The translations under genes were made by a program, and so were the position numbers. From contig CM034532.1 in assembly GCA_020002185.1 (NCBI GenBank), forward strand, positions 47,825,962-47,889,961: a stretch of DNA of 64,000 nt, written 5' to 3'. The notes below the pieces were generated by a model that saw only the letters and a list, made by a program, of their open reading frames with translations, was not told the origin of the DNA and ran no database searches. The DNA comes from Paraescarpia echinospica. Taxonomy: Eukaryota; Annelida; Polychaeta; Sabellida; Siboglinidae. Numbering within the stretch: the first letter of the stretch is position 1; every line of letters starts with the position of its first letter. This document shows, one piece after another, positions 22,701 to 33,607 of the stretch.

Positions 22701-23585
22701 GACGAATACATAATTATTTTCTTTCACGTTTTCTATCTGCCCGCCCGTTCTCGTTTTGTTTTGATAGGGCCTGGACACGGTAGGTGTTGTCACTTACAAT
22801 CACAATTTCATTGTTACAAAGTGCCACATTTTTAGCACAAATCTAAGAAATTCTAATTACATCTAAACCTCAATTATTTATAGAAAAAAAGTTGTTCGCA
22901 CGGTCCCCCAGCTAAGGGACCTCCCAAGGGAGGGAAACGGGTAAAATGCGCCTTTCTACACACAGTGGCCTAGACCCTATCAACTCTACTTTAATGATAG
23001 TTAAACATTGATGTTACTCAAAGTTAATGGCCGCCAGTCACAATACATCTTTGTGTTTCGACGTATCATTGACTGACGGCAAATTATACGTTTAAAAAAT
23101 CCGACGTGACTCGGGGAATGTCTGCCTGCCAGCGCGCTCGACGAGCGTGAGCGGTGACGTTGATGGAGCAGCACATTCAATTGTGTCGCCGGTTGGCTGG
23201 CCTGGCTCCGTGTCAAATGACGTCACACGATGACTAGGTATGATTGGCCGAATCTGTCAGCGTTACAATCATCAACCGAATCGACAGTTTTAGGGCGTTA
23301 CTGTTGACTCTCTGGCATAGGCGGCGCCAACACTGAGTGATAACAGAACTTCGTAGAAGAAATACGTAAGATCGCAAAAGAATCCTCGCAGCCTGTATGA
23401 TTATTGACGTCCGCTGGTGTGTCGCACATGCTCAAAAGAGCTCGCCAAGAAAACTCGGATATATTGATTAGATATCGCAGGACTTCGACGCAGCTGAAAT
23501 ATCGCGAGAGTTGCTATTTAGATATGTCTTGAATGATTGATGCCATGTTATTCTCATCAACTAATGCCTTTTGACAGGTGTAGAC
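22701..23585. other. Interval without recognised gene; one CRE motif
   Basis: Apart from a perfect TGACGTCA at 23218-23225, nothing is recognised. Several direct TGACTGACGGC/GTGACG motifs occur near 23070-23220. Confidence 0.35.
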
Positions 23586-23665
23586 CAGCGGTTCTTAAAC
23601 TTTTTGGGTTGCGACCCAAATTCAGGTCGCTGTACTGGCTTGGCGAGCGACCCATGCGTTTAAAA
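23586..23665 (+). mobile_element. hAT-like terminal sequence (solo end)
   Basis: CAGCGGTTCTTAAACTTTTT followed by GGGTTGCGACCC closely fits the terminus of hAT-family elements and their MITEs, which start CAG(T/C)GGTTCTCAAACTTTTT. The matching opposite end was not found downstream, so this is a remnant. Confidence 0.5.
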
Positions 23666-23929
23666 GGTAACTAATGATAAATTAAAAAATAGACAACGAA
23701 TAGATAAATAGGTATTACATAAATAAATAGACATATCGTAAGTAATAAATTAGATTATTTGTTAAGCTTGCTTGCGAGAACAGCAAATCAGCGGTGTTCA
23801 TTGTTCGTAGAAAAATTACATCTCTTGCATATCGAATGTTACGTTCAATAGTTAAAAGTTGATCGACTGAGTCGGGAAGATCGTACAGTTTTGTGTCTCG
23901 CTATCCTGTCGCACATTCTCTGATCTTGA

Positions 23930-24164
23930 TATCGGAAGACGAGGGTGAGGGTGCTATTGAAATTGTTTCGGCGCCGCGCCGCCGTAACTTCAGCTCTTCC
24001 ACTTCTCCGCTGTCTCGGCTCGACTCGTGACATCGGAAGACGGGAGGTGAGGTGCTGTTGGAGATTTTCAGAGAAAATCCGGGAGATGTGCATGTATTCC
24101 ATGAGACCGGGGAATACACCCAAAATCTGGGAGACCTGAATTTCACGGTAGAGTTGGCAGGTAT
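23930..24164. mobile_element. DNA-transposon terminus of the 'CCAACCCTCCCG' type
   Basis: The right end, CCTGAATTTCACGGTAGAGT TGGCAGGTAT, preceded by GGGAGACCTG, GACCGGGGAA and CCGGGAGATG motifs, is a degenerate form of the TACTTGCCAACCCTCCCG-type terminus seen at many animal hAT-like elements. Two related segments, ATCGGAAGACGAGGGTGAGG near 23931 and CATCGGAAGACGGGAGGTGA near 24031, lie inside. Confidence 0.4.
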
Positions 24165-24994
24165 AATTCAAGTGGCTGGACATACTGATTAATGCATATT
24201 ATTTTCTGTAGCAGCGAGACGCGACCATGTTTAAATCCAAAGGCTAAATGCTTCCTTGTCCACTTGTTAACAGGGTTTACTTTCTGGGTGGCAATCTTGT
24301 AGAATATATTTTGGGGAGCACAATCTTTTTCGATGTTTGTCAATTAAGGAATGCATACATTTTTATCACGCTTATAAACCAGGTCCGTAGCGTGGTTTTT
24401 TTTGGGGGCGTACATTTTTCGTTGTCGCTGCTCTCCGCCAGTCTTACGTCTCCGGCTATTTAAAGTTGCTTCCTCAACGGTTTAGCCTACCGCGAATCCG
24501 TTTTATGTCCATATTATATGTAAGGTATGAATAGTTTAAGGTAATATGCCTAGTTGGCTTAGTTCAAAATGTGCATACTTTTACATGGTCAAAATAAAGT
24601 TCTTTGATCGTTGCTGCATCTGGTATCTTGCCAAAGCCAATTAACAGGCCGACATTTAGCCTTCGCCTAACAACACTTGTTTTGGGGAGAGCAACGATAT
24701 CAACATTGAAACACTTGCATGTGATCGTATTGCACATTCACGTGAACATTCCAGTTCTTAGAATCATTTACGTTAGAGTTTAATGTTAGATTCAACGTTA
24801 TATGAGTTAAGTTTCTTTAATAATTTCACAAAATCGATGCAAAAACGAGGTAACATGTCATGGCGGTATTAGGTAGGCCTTGTAGTTTTTGTTATAAAAT
24901 TAATTTGAAGTGAGATGAGCGAAACATTCGAACGGAGGAAGAACATTTAATGCAACAAAGTGAGCTTTTCTGTTGCCTCTATGCGCCCTTTACC
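24165..24994. other. Interval without recognised gene
   Basis: No feature identified. Confidence 0.35.
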
Positions 24995-25435
24995 AAATGA
25001 CAGACCAACAAAAGAAGACCAACACAATGACTAACGGTCAACATACGAACGATGGGCCAACATACCAGCAAATGACGAACACACCGATAAGAGACCAATA
25101 TACCAACAAGAGACCAACATGCCAACCAAAGACCGATATAGCAATGCACCGCAAGAGACCAGCATGCCAGTGAGAGACAAACATACCAACAAGAGACTAA
25201 CATATCACATAGGGACTAACATAACAAGGAGAGACCAACAAGCCACAGTAATACCAGCATACCAAGGAAGGACCAACATACCACAGAGAGACCAGTATAC
25301 CAAGGAGAGAACGATCTACCTACAAAAGATCGGTCCAGCATACCCACAAGACACCAATATACCAACGAGACACCAACAAACCAACGTGAGACCAATCTAC
25401 CAACGAGAGATCGACGATATATAAACGTCCTGATG
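24995..25435. repeat. Degenerate ~20-bp tandem repeat
   Basis: A run of about 20 diverged copies of GAGACCAACATACCAACAA-type units (for example near 25091, 25110, 25265, 25385). It gives long Cys/Trp/Leu-rich or Thr/Asn/Gln-rich open frames that I regard as artefacts of the repeat. Confidence 0.75.
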
Positions 25436-26356
25436 AGAAACTAACGAGAGACAAAAGATACTGATGACAGACCGATACACCAATAATAATATTAAAATAC
25501 CAGCATTATTAATACGTATACATGCCAACAAGAGACGTAACAAACGTGCCAAAGCCAGACAAACAGACCAACGAAAGAACAACAAACTCGAGTTTTAAAA
25601 TCACAAAACTCATATCAGTCACTACTATCCGTTTTGCCTTGTAGGGTATAGCTGGTCTGCGCGGTGTGTTCGTCTCTTGGCGGCCCCCGTCTCCGGCGGA
25701 TGACTGACAGCTAGGCGGATGAACCGTTCGGAGCGTGACGGAGCTGTCTCGCTCACGCTTACGCAGTCCGTATGTCGGAGTCTTGCTTCACCGCCTTCAA
25801 AACGCCACTCATCAGGCCTCCATCGCGAACATACGCCGACCACCCAAACCGAACTGATATGCTACCATAGTTGCAATATTCAAAATTGCACCGCAGTCTA
25901 ATGTGATATGTTTACAGCCGGCCGCTTCACGTATAGAGTATGCAGCGTTAACGCAGGAATCCAACTTAGACAATAACGAACCATAGGTGGTAATTTATTA
26001 AACATTAGATGTGCGCACGTTTTTATAAAAGTCACTAATTAAAACGGAAGATTACAAACTGGTTGTATATTTATTTCTGGCACACCGCTGTCAGGGTTCT
26101 GTGAAACTGTGAATTGGTCGTTTGTTCTGTACGAATTGAATACGTTTCCATTTTGACCTCTCAATATATAACAGTTGACTACAGGTATTCACACGGTATC
26201 GGATTTGATATTTTCAAAGAGAGTTGTGACAGAAACTAAACTAATATTTTATTAAAGAGTTAGACGTTTACGCTTGGGTCTCGTGTTTTTTTGGGAAAGA
26301 GAGCTAACAAATTGCCGGTGAAAACATATGTCAGCTGTTGTGTTTACACACGGGTA
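25436..26356. other. Interval without recognised gene
   Basis: No recognisable coding or RNA feature. A pair of overlapping frames at 25625-25901 is GC-rich but unlike any family I know. Confidence 0.35.
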
Positions 26357-26930
26357 AATAATAATAATAATTCCGTTTTTTAATATAGCGCTTTTTAAGT
26401 AAGTAAATACTAATCAAAGCGCTTCACATATTAAAATGACGCGTTGACTAAATGCTAAAATATAAATTAATTAAATAAATAAGCTAAGATAAAAAATACA
26501 TAAATAAAAATAAATAAATTAGGGTGTAAAAATGCAATTTCAAACAATGAAATTAAAAACCAATCAATACCATAAAATAGAAACCAGTGTCATTTAGCTG
26601 TAGCAGCAGTGCTTGTTTTAAGTTGTTTCCGGAAAGCCGGTAATGTTCCAACCGATCGCACACATTTTGGCAAGCTATTCCACATATGGGAGCCTGTCAC
26701 TGCAAAGCTGTAAGACTCGAAAAGCCAAAGGCTTCGTTGTCCACATGCCCTCTTGGATTTTTGCTCTGAGTAACAATCTTACTAAATCTATATCCTATAT
26801 CAATAACTTGAAAGTATATTGTATTGTGATGGGCTATTTTATGAGAAAATACCAACATTGTACACAGATTTGTATCGGGACCGACTCAGGTTATGGAACA
26901 AGAATATGCAGGCAGCGCATTGCGTGACGT
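26357..26930 (-). mobile_element. Interspersed repeat with L2-type tail, antisense
   Basis: On the minus strand the unit ends TGTGAAGCGCTTTGATTAG ... AAAAAGCGCTATATTAAAAA followed by (ATT)n at 26357-26370. This is the AAGCGCTTTGA...GCGCTATATAAA..(ATT)n tail typical of many invertebrate and fish L2-like elements. The upstream part (26600-26930) has CGTTCCACA-like wording (TATTCCACATATGGGAGCC, GTCACTGCAAAGCTGTAAGA) often found in such repeats. No intact protein. Confidence 0.5.
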
Positions 26931-27069
26931 TCGATTCTACTGTACGTGTTTAATGTATTAATTCATTGGTCAAAAGATGTGTTCCATGTTTAGGTAAAAT
27001 TGTATAAATAAATAAAAAAAATTATGTGGGCTAATGTCAACATATCTATGTAGATGCCAATGTCAGCTG

Positions 27070-27260
27070 GGTTTATTATAATGCGCCTAACCACACGGGT
27101 AATCTAATCTTGGCCGTCAATCATATATGACACATAGACTGTATGCTATACTGTATGCGTGCACCCTTGAACCACAGGCATTTTTCTAGTGCATGGGGTT
27201 TGATGTTGCGTGAGGGTTGATGTTGAACAAAAACGCTCTGAGGTCAATTATTTTAGTTCA
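27070..27260 (+). repeat. Dispersed repeat, copy 1
   Basis: Shares TAATCTTGGCCGTCAATCAT, TGAGGGTTGATGTTG and AAACGCTCTGAGGTCAATTA with 31815-31985. The stretch TGCACGTAAACGC near 54592 may be a third trace. Class unknown. Confidence 0.55.
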
Positions 27261-28940
27261 CATATAGCACTATATTTCCGCCGATTAGCTACACCAAAAT
27301 TAGAACAACTGGGATTGGTGTACGCCTACTACAATGCTGAAATAAACAATCACGACAAGTGAACGTTGCCCTAATGTCGATCGGTTTGTCCGCGGGACGC
27401 AGCTGCTGAACCCCGAGTGGATCTCACCCCGGGTGAACGCTTTACCCCCCCGGGGGTCCCTATGCCCGGAATGTGAACAAACAGAAACCGTTTTTTTGTT
27501 AAGATGCCAGAAAGCAACGCCTCGTAATGGCTTCGGATCGGAGAACTTACGACGTAACAATATCCAGTTCTGTGCATAGCGCCTTGTTGTTCTACAGTCG
27601 GAGAGTTCGTCAGGTAATTCATGTTGGACCACAGGTCTACACCTGGTCAGACATGTCGGACTGTACACCTGGTCATTCTTGTCGCACCGGACACCTGGAC
27701 TTTCTCGCTGGACATCGGCTTCATGTCAATTGTTTTATGTGAAACATGTACTTATTTCCACCATGCAACTCGGCGAGAAGATATCTGTCCGCAGTATGTA
27801 CGACACTGAACACGACTAAACGTTAACTATCGAACGTAACATTGCAAATTAGTTTTCCGTGCTGCGATGTAGCGGCGCAAGAGGCTACACGGGAAACAAT
27901 GAAGACAAATCAATAGGGGCCATTGTGCAATATTGTAAATACGTCACTGCAGGTCTCTTAGGGTTAACTGGTGCATTTTATAACCAACCAAGTTTAACAC
28001 CGTACGACTCTCATTGTGCACTTCAACGTACATTGCACTGTTCTTCATTAACACCTGCATTCATCATGTAATAATAATGCTAAGATTTATTACCCATTTT
28101 CAGATTATAATATCATATTCAGGCGCAGATGTTGCAACGCGTGTGTGACGACACCAACAGCGTAGTTCAGTGCCCGATTGGATCTGAACCGCGCTAAGTT
28201 GTGGCTATATGTCATTGTTCTACATATCTCCAAAAATACTAGTTGCACGTCATGCCCCACTACCGCAGCGAACAGAACAAAACGAAAACATATATGAGTT
28301 GATAAGCGATATGGTAACAGAACGAATTACGTGGAAAAGTTAAATGAGGGTAAGTTTTACTGAGAATTACAGTTGAGCTAACAAATGCAGGCCTGCAGTA
28401 CATGGCGCTGAGAATTTGACGGAATGAAATATATGACAAGAGAGAGAAAGAGAGGGAGGGAAAGATAGTGCGTGCGTGCGTACGTGCGCGTGTGTGCGTA
28501 AGCCTGTGTGCGAGGGTGCGTGGGTGCGTGGGTGTAATTTCCTTTTGTTAACCCGTAGAATCAATATTCATTATTGTTTTACTTTCCCTGTGGACAGTGA
28601 TAACGTGTCTTAATACGGTGTTAAAACATTTCCCATGCATTTGTTCACTCGAAGAGAACCTATCCTAACATTCTCTCGTAGAACACATCCGGTCCGGTTC
28701 TCCTGTTGTTGCACACCAAAGCTTCAGGTGCGTGTATCAGCGTGTACACCGGCAGCCATACAAGTCGTCTCTTCAAGGGTAGAACATTTCTGGCGCGGCG
28801 TCTTCCTTTCACAAGTCTGGACGTCTCGGGTCTAATTCTACCCAATCCCGTCCTCAACAAACACCGCACCCCAGGAAACAACCGCTCTTGCCACGATGTA
28901 ACGAGAGTGCTAGCAGCCAGATAACAGTCACTCGTGCCAT
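27261..28940. other. Interval without recognised gene
   Basis: Open frames up to 122 codons on both strands, none recognised. A GA/GTGC-rich low-complexity patch is at 28437-28535. Confidence 0.35.
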
Positions 28941-28942
28941 AT

Positions 28943-28962
28943 TATATATATATATATATGCC

Positions 28963-29004
<42 letters not shown>

Positions 29005-29065
29005 ATATACTTTGTGTATATAATATTATATGTATTAAATAATATATATATATATATATATATGA
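28943..29065. repeat. AT microsatellite cluster
   Basis: Interrupted (TA)n blocks at 28943-28960, 28965-29010 and 29040-29063, able to form hairpins. Confidence 0.9.
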
Positions 29066-29289
29066 ACATCTTGTATAGTGGTACAGTGCTGGTATCAGCT
29101 AAAACAAGACACACATTTAAGTTTACATAATTTAATGATATAATGTTATATCGTGATAATGAATATTCTAAACCATCCTCATAATATAATATATTATAAT
29201 ATAATAGTAATGTTATAAATATTATGAAATTAAACTGTTATCATAAATATTATAAAATCAATACAGTCATATTATAATACCATTATCAT

Positions 29290-29375
29290 AAGTATTTGAC
29301 GTCGCGTCTACTTATTAAACGTAACGTCACATCTCCAACTTCCACTTTCTTTGTGACGTCACTCGTATAAACACC
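29290..29375 (+). promoter_or_regulatory. CRE plus TATA-like promoter candidate
   Basis: A perfect CREB/ATF site TGACGTCA at 29354-29361 is followed 5 bp later by TATAAA at 29366-29371. Two half/near sites precede it: TGACGTCG near 29298 and ACGTCAC near 29324. Spacing of CRE and TATA is that of many inducible promoters. No recognised exon lies just downstream; a 66-codon frame begins at 29383. Confidence 0.35.
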
Positions 29376-30352
29376 CGTTTTTGTGATTGGCGTGATAAAA
29401 AATCATTTCGGAAAGACAAGTTATTTTCGGCGGAATTGCCTTATAAAATATCTACACCCACGACATATTTTTAGACACAAAATTACTGTTTACGTACCAT
29501 TTAAAAGACAAGTTTCTTTGCCTTTCGCTGTTATCTTACCATTGTTAATCACTGACAACTTTCATAGGCCAAGTATGGGTTAAACCAAATGTCAACGTAA
29601 TTTCATTGATGTTTTACCACGACTCGAACTATTTTGAACATATCCCGCATGAATAATGTAATCTTTTACATTCATCAAGTATTGTGGGTAGAATAAGCTG
29701 TTTAATTTGTACTTCTAACTATTTAAAGGTCAACGGGTCGATGTGTGACCCGAACGTTCCAACGGTGGACTGCGGTAAACCATTTCAGTTCAAAATGCCT
29801 CGAGGAAGACGGCGTACTTTACGACGGTGTCCTAGATGTAAAGGACAGTTTATGACATAGTGCCCTCATTCTCGTCGACGATACTCCTCGGAGACATATA
29901 CCACCCAACTAGAAGAATGAACAGTCACATTACACTGCATATTGCGGAAGTGTGAATACCATGCACGGAGTTTTGTCAAGTCAAATAGATGCTAGAAAGG
30001 ATAATTCTGTGCTTGTTGAGAGCAATCGTCATTGCTCGGAGAACACTCGGTATAACCTGACAACCTTAAATCACAACCACACGTGCATTCGACAGCAGCG
30101 GAAAATGATTGGTCGACGTGTTCATCGACAACTACTGTATATTAAAATATAACAAATTCAGTCAATATCATTACAATAAAATATATTTCATACAGTTGTT
30201 AAATAATTATTCATCTTACATATTTATTTAACCTTCGCTTATTTGTTCTTTAAACATATATCTATGTTTATTGTTTTAACTTGTCAGGTTATTTAAAATC
30301 AAATTAGTTTATTTTGGTAGCGCATTTGAGCAGGTTTTAAAACCTGCTCACG

Positions 30353-30356
<4 letters not shown>
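29376..30356. other. Interval without recognised gene
   Basis: A 21-codon Arg-rich frame at about 29797 (MPRGRRRTLRRCPRCKGQFM) is the only distinctive piece. It has a CPRC motif but no supported gene context. Confidence 0.3.
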
Positions 30357-30389
<33 letters not shown>

Positions 30390-30396
30390 GCTCACG

Positions 30397-30430
<34 letters not shown>
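30357..30430. repeat. Duplicated (AT)n segment with GCTCACGTGAATA
   Basis: Two copies of GCTCACGTGAATATAT followed by (AT)n and ATACAT, at about 30346 and 30390. This is a local duplication of an E-box (CACGTG) plus microsatellite. Confidence 0.8.
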
Positions 30431-30432
<2 letters not shown>

Positions 30433-30434
<2 letters not shown>

Positions 30435-31042
30435 CCGTTAATGATAAAGATTTATTGGTCGGTCTTTTATTGTAGACACGACAATAGCAGGTTTTGTACG
30501 GGTGATATTTATTTAGCTGATCAAGATGTTAGAAATAGTAATAAACTAACTGTTGTCATGTCCGGTAAACAGTCGTTCTGTTAACCAGTGAAAACATAGC
30601 ACATTCCTTTAATGTATATATATATATATATATATAACATTAAATATATAATGTTATATATATATATATATATATATATATAACATTAAAGGGAATGTGC
30701 TATGGTTTTCACTGGTTAACAGAACGACTGTTTACCGGACATGACAACAGTTAATTTAATGTTATATATATATATATATATATATAACATTAAAGGGAAT
30801 ATATATATATATATATATTCCCTTTAATATATATATATATATATATATACATATATAACATTAAAGGGAATGTGCTATGGTTTTCACTTGTTAACAGAAC
30901 GACTGTTTACCGGACATGACAACAGTTAGTTTATTACTAATTCTAACATCTTGATCAGCTAAATAAATATCACCCTTACAAAACCTGCTAATGTCGTGTC
31001 TACAATAAAAGACCGACCAATAAATCTTTACAATTGACGGTA
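30433..31042. repeat. Large inverted repeat with a third internal copy
   Basis: The left arm (30433-30614) and right arm (about 30855-31042) are near-perfect inverted copies, sharing TTTATTGGTCGGTCTTTTAT, GATATTTATTTAGCTGATCA, CAACTGTTGTCATGTCCGGT-type and GGAATGTGCTATGG wording. A third, 75-bp partial copy in the right arm's orientation lies at 30683-30757. All are separated by (TA)n tracts that carry AACATTAAAGGGAA borders. No protein is encoded. Likely a foldback element or a rearrangement via the AT tracts. Confidence 0.9.
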
Positions 31043-31814
31043 AATTCTATCGTTTCTTCACATGAAGATTCATTGGTGTGTCAACATTCTCGCTGTATAC
31101 GATTTATGGCGGAAAATGTACTGCATCAATAAACATTAAAATACGAATTATAACAGTGTTCATTTATATGAACTTTGAGATTAAAAAGTAAGAGTATGAT
31201 TTTATTAATTTTAATTATATTATTACATTTCCTAAAACCACGAGACTTACCCTGGCCGGAAGTGAAAATTAAAATACTACACGTGTTTAAAGCGTCTTCG
31301 TCACCAGATTTCGCCCGTCGTGAATCTGGGTCGTTGATTTCCAAATATGTAATGTGTAGAGTTTAAAATTTAAATAATAAGTGCAGTCGTTTTATTAAAA
31401 ACTTCCGTAATTGTGTTTATATGTTCGAAATAGCGTTTGTCGCTCACATTTTTCAGAGTGCAATGAAAACGGACAACATCAACATATAAACATGTGCGTA
31501 GTCGTATCGATTATTCAGGTGAAAATTATAATTTTGAAAATATCTTGAATTGATTCTGTTTGAATTTGTTTGGCTGATGATTTTACTGATAATCAATTAT
31601 CGGCTGTCATAACAAATGACACATTCTTAATTATTAAACTAACGTACGCTGTTAATTTTAATATATTTCTGTTTGAGAACAATTCGAAATGTCCACCTGT
31701 CATTAACAATAGGGACCTATTTTGTAACATATTGTTAAACTTGACATACTTATTATGCTATGGTCAACATCACAACGTAGACGGTCTGCAGGCCAAGGTG
31801 AGCCGGCTACATTC
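31043..31814. other. Interval without recognised gene
   Basis: AT-rich, no supported feature. Confidence 0.35.
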
Positions 31815-31985
31815 TCGACCACATCATACGTAGACTACTCTAATCTTGACCGTCAACCATGTACTGGATGGTACTGTTTGGCGTAAACGCTTGGACCTCG
31901 GGCAGTTTCTATTTAGGACTGTATGAGGGCTGATGTTGCACGTAAACGCCCTGAACAAGGTCAATAATTGAAGTTCACGCAGGTC
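31815..31985 (+). repeat. Dispersed repeat, copy 2
   Basis: TAATCTTGACCGTCAACCAT, TGAGGGCTGATGTTGCACGT and AAACGCCCTGAACAAGGTCA match copy 1 at 27070-27260 at perhaps 70-75% by eye. Confidence 0.55.
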
Positions 31986-32458
31986 GATACGTCTGACGGG
32001 TGAACCTTAGACACTTCCCCGCGGTAGATGTCGTCGACTTCAAAACACTCGCGAACTTTTGACGTATCTGGGGGCATTTTGTACTAATTCATGTTTATTT
32101 ATGTTGTAAATGCGACTCTTTCATCTTTTTGCAGAAGTTGGTCTGGGTATTTATATACTGACTTACTATTTCTGTTATAACTAGCCTCGATGTATTGTAT
32201 AATCATATTTCGCGAGCTGCACTATTGATTACTAGGCCCCGGTGTATAATATTAGGCCTATATATTGTGATTATCTTTATTTTTAGCATTCACTATTCTT
32301 CGCCTTCAGGTCTTTAGCAAAAAATTATGAACGACACAACTTCCGGTAACATTGTCATAAACTATAACAGCTCGCTCGCTGCTGTTCTGTCTTTCTAATT
32401 TTCCAGGCAAGTAGGAACTAGTCACCTCGTATATTAAGTCAACGAAGAAGCCGGTAGC

Positions 32459-32740
32459 ATGCACATGCACGAGCAACACGTTGGTTTCCTGTTGCTCGCT
32501 GTGAGTGTCGCTTCCGCTACGGCTCGCCCGGGTATGGCGACTACCCGCGAGTACGTGGACCGGAAGTTGCGTGCACGCGGCGATTTGCGGCAGGAAGTAT
32601 GCGTGATGTACGTCGTAACACGTGTTTTGTGTCGCCAGAACACCCCGCAGACAATGCACGTGTTGTTTGAACATGCATTGTCCGTCAGGTGTTACAGACC
32701 CAGCGAGGAGGATGCTTTAAAACTAGTGTTCTACGTCTGA
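32459..32740 (+). CDS. Small hypothetical secreted protein or first exon
   Basis: A 93-codon frame starts MHMHEQHVGFLLLAVSVASA and continues TARPGMATTREYVDRKLRAR. The first 22 residues look like a signal peptide with cleavage after ASA. The rest is basic and not recognised. An internal GTATGC at 32597 could be a donor, making residues 1-46 a first exon. Two open frames on the other strand overlap it and the region is moderately GC-rich, so it may be chance. Confidence 0.25.
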   Translation: MHMHEQHVGFLLLAVSVASATARPGMATTREYVDRKLRARGDLRQEVCVMYVVTRVLCRQNTPQTMHVLFEHALSVRCYRPSEEDALKLVFYV

Positions 32741-33283
32741 CCTGAACAGATGGTGGTCAGCAGGACATTCAACTTTGTAAAGTTAGTTAATTTCAAAACA
32801 CTCACTTGCCCAAGTTCAAACACTACAGTCAAGTTGAAAACACCCACCTATCAATCTCAAAACACTCTTGTCCTAACGTATACGCGTTATATAATAATTA
32901 AAGCACTATAACATAAAACCCGCCGCAGACCGCGCAATTGTCTACGAGCCGACGCATCTCGACCGTCGCAGCGTAGACATTTGTGCATGATGAGAGCGGT
33001 GTGCAGTTAGCTTGAAGTGATTCTTTGTAAGCTACTATAGGTTACATTTGATATGTACTGTATCAAAACGTGATAATTTCCCATAACTACTTATGTCTTG
33101 CATGTTTATGCATAATTTGGGTGTTATCTGCGCAAAAAGCCGATAAATAATTGTGTTTACGCGAATAATTGTGAGCTTGCTGCCACATGGATGATTAAAT
33201 TTATATGCAGCCCGAGTATAATGAATATTCATGCACGCGCAGTGAAACACACAGAGACTGGTGACGTAATACACACAGTGAAC

Positions 33284-33298
33284 ATGTCAGATTTCGAG
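33284..33298 (+). CDS. Candidate short first coding exon (MSDFE)
   Basis: GTGAACATGTCAGATTTCGAG is followed directly by GTGAGT, a perfect donor. A short start exon of form MSD-x-E is typical of, for example, troponin T genes, but five residues cannot identify a gene. The next AG in phase (CAATGCAG, ending 33379) would continue the frame for 76 codons (EAYALFIYPASNAVHW...), unrecognised. Confidence 0.25.
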
Positions 33299-33607
33299 GT
33301 GAGTTGTTGCAAGCAATGGCTTTTTAAATCAGCAATTCGTAGATATAATGTATATTGACAGCTACTTTTAACAATGCAGGAAGCTTATGCATTGTTTATT
33401 TACCCTGCTTCTAATGCCGTCCACTGGGTAACTTTTCGATTAAGTATAATTATAACATCCGACCCATCAATCCGACTGACCGCGCGGGGCGAAGGCAACA
33501 GTCAGTGCGGGTTGGGTTTGTGTGTGTACAAGTCTTGCCTTTCCAGTCTGCCGTTTTTTAAAAGTCCCTGTTTCCCCACTTATTTGAACCGAAACATGAA
33601 AATGTGA

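Noticed and set aside
24979..25203. Cys/Trp-rich frame resembling membrane protein
   Set aside because: Produced by the degenerate GACCAACATACCAACAA tandem repeat.
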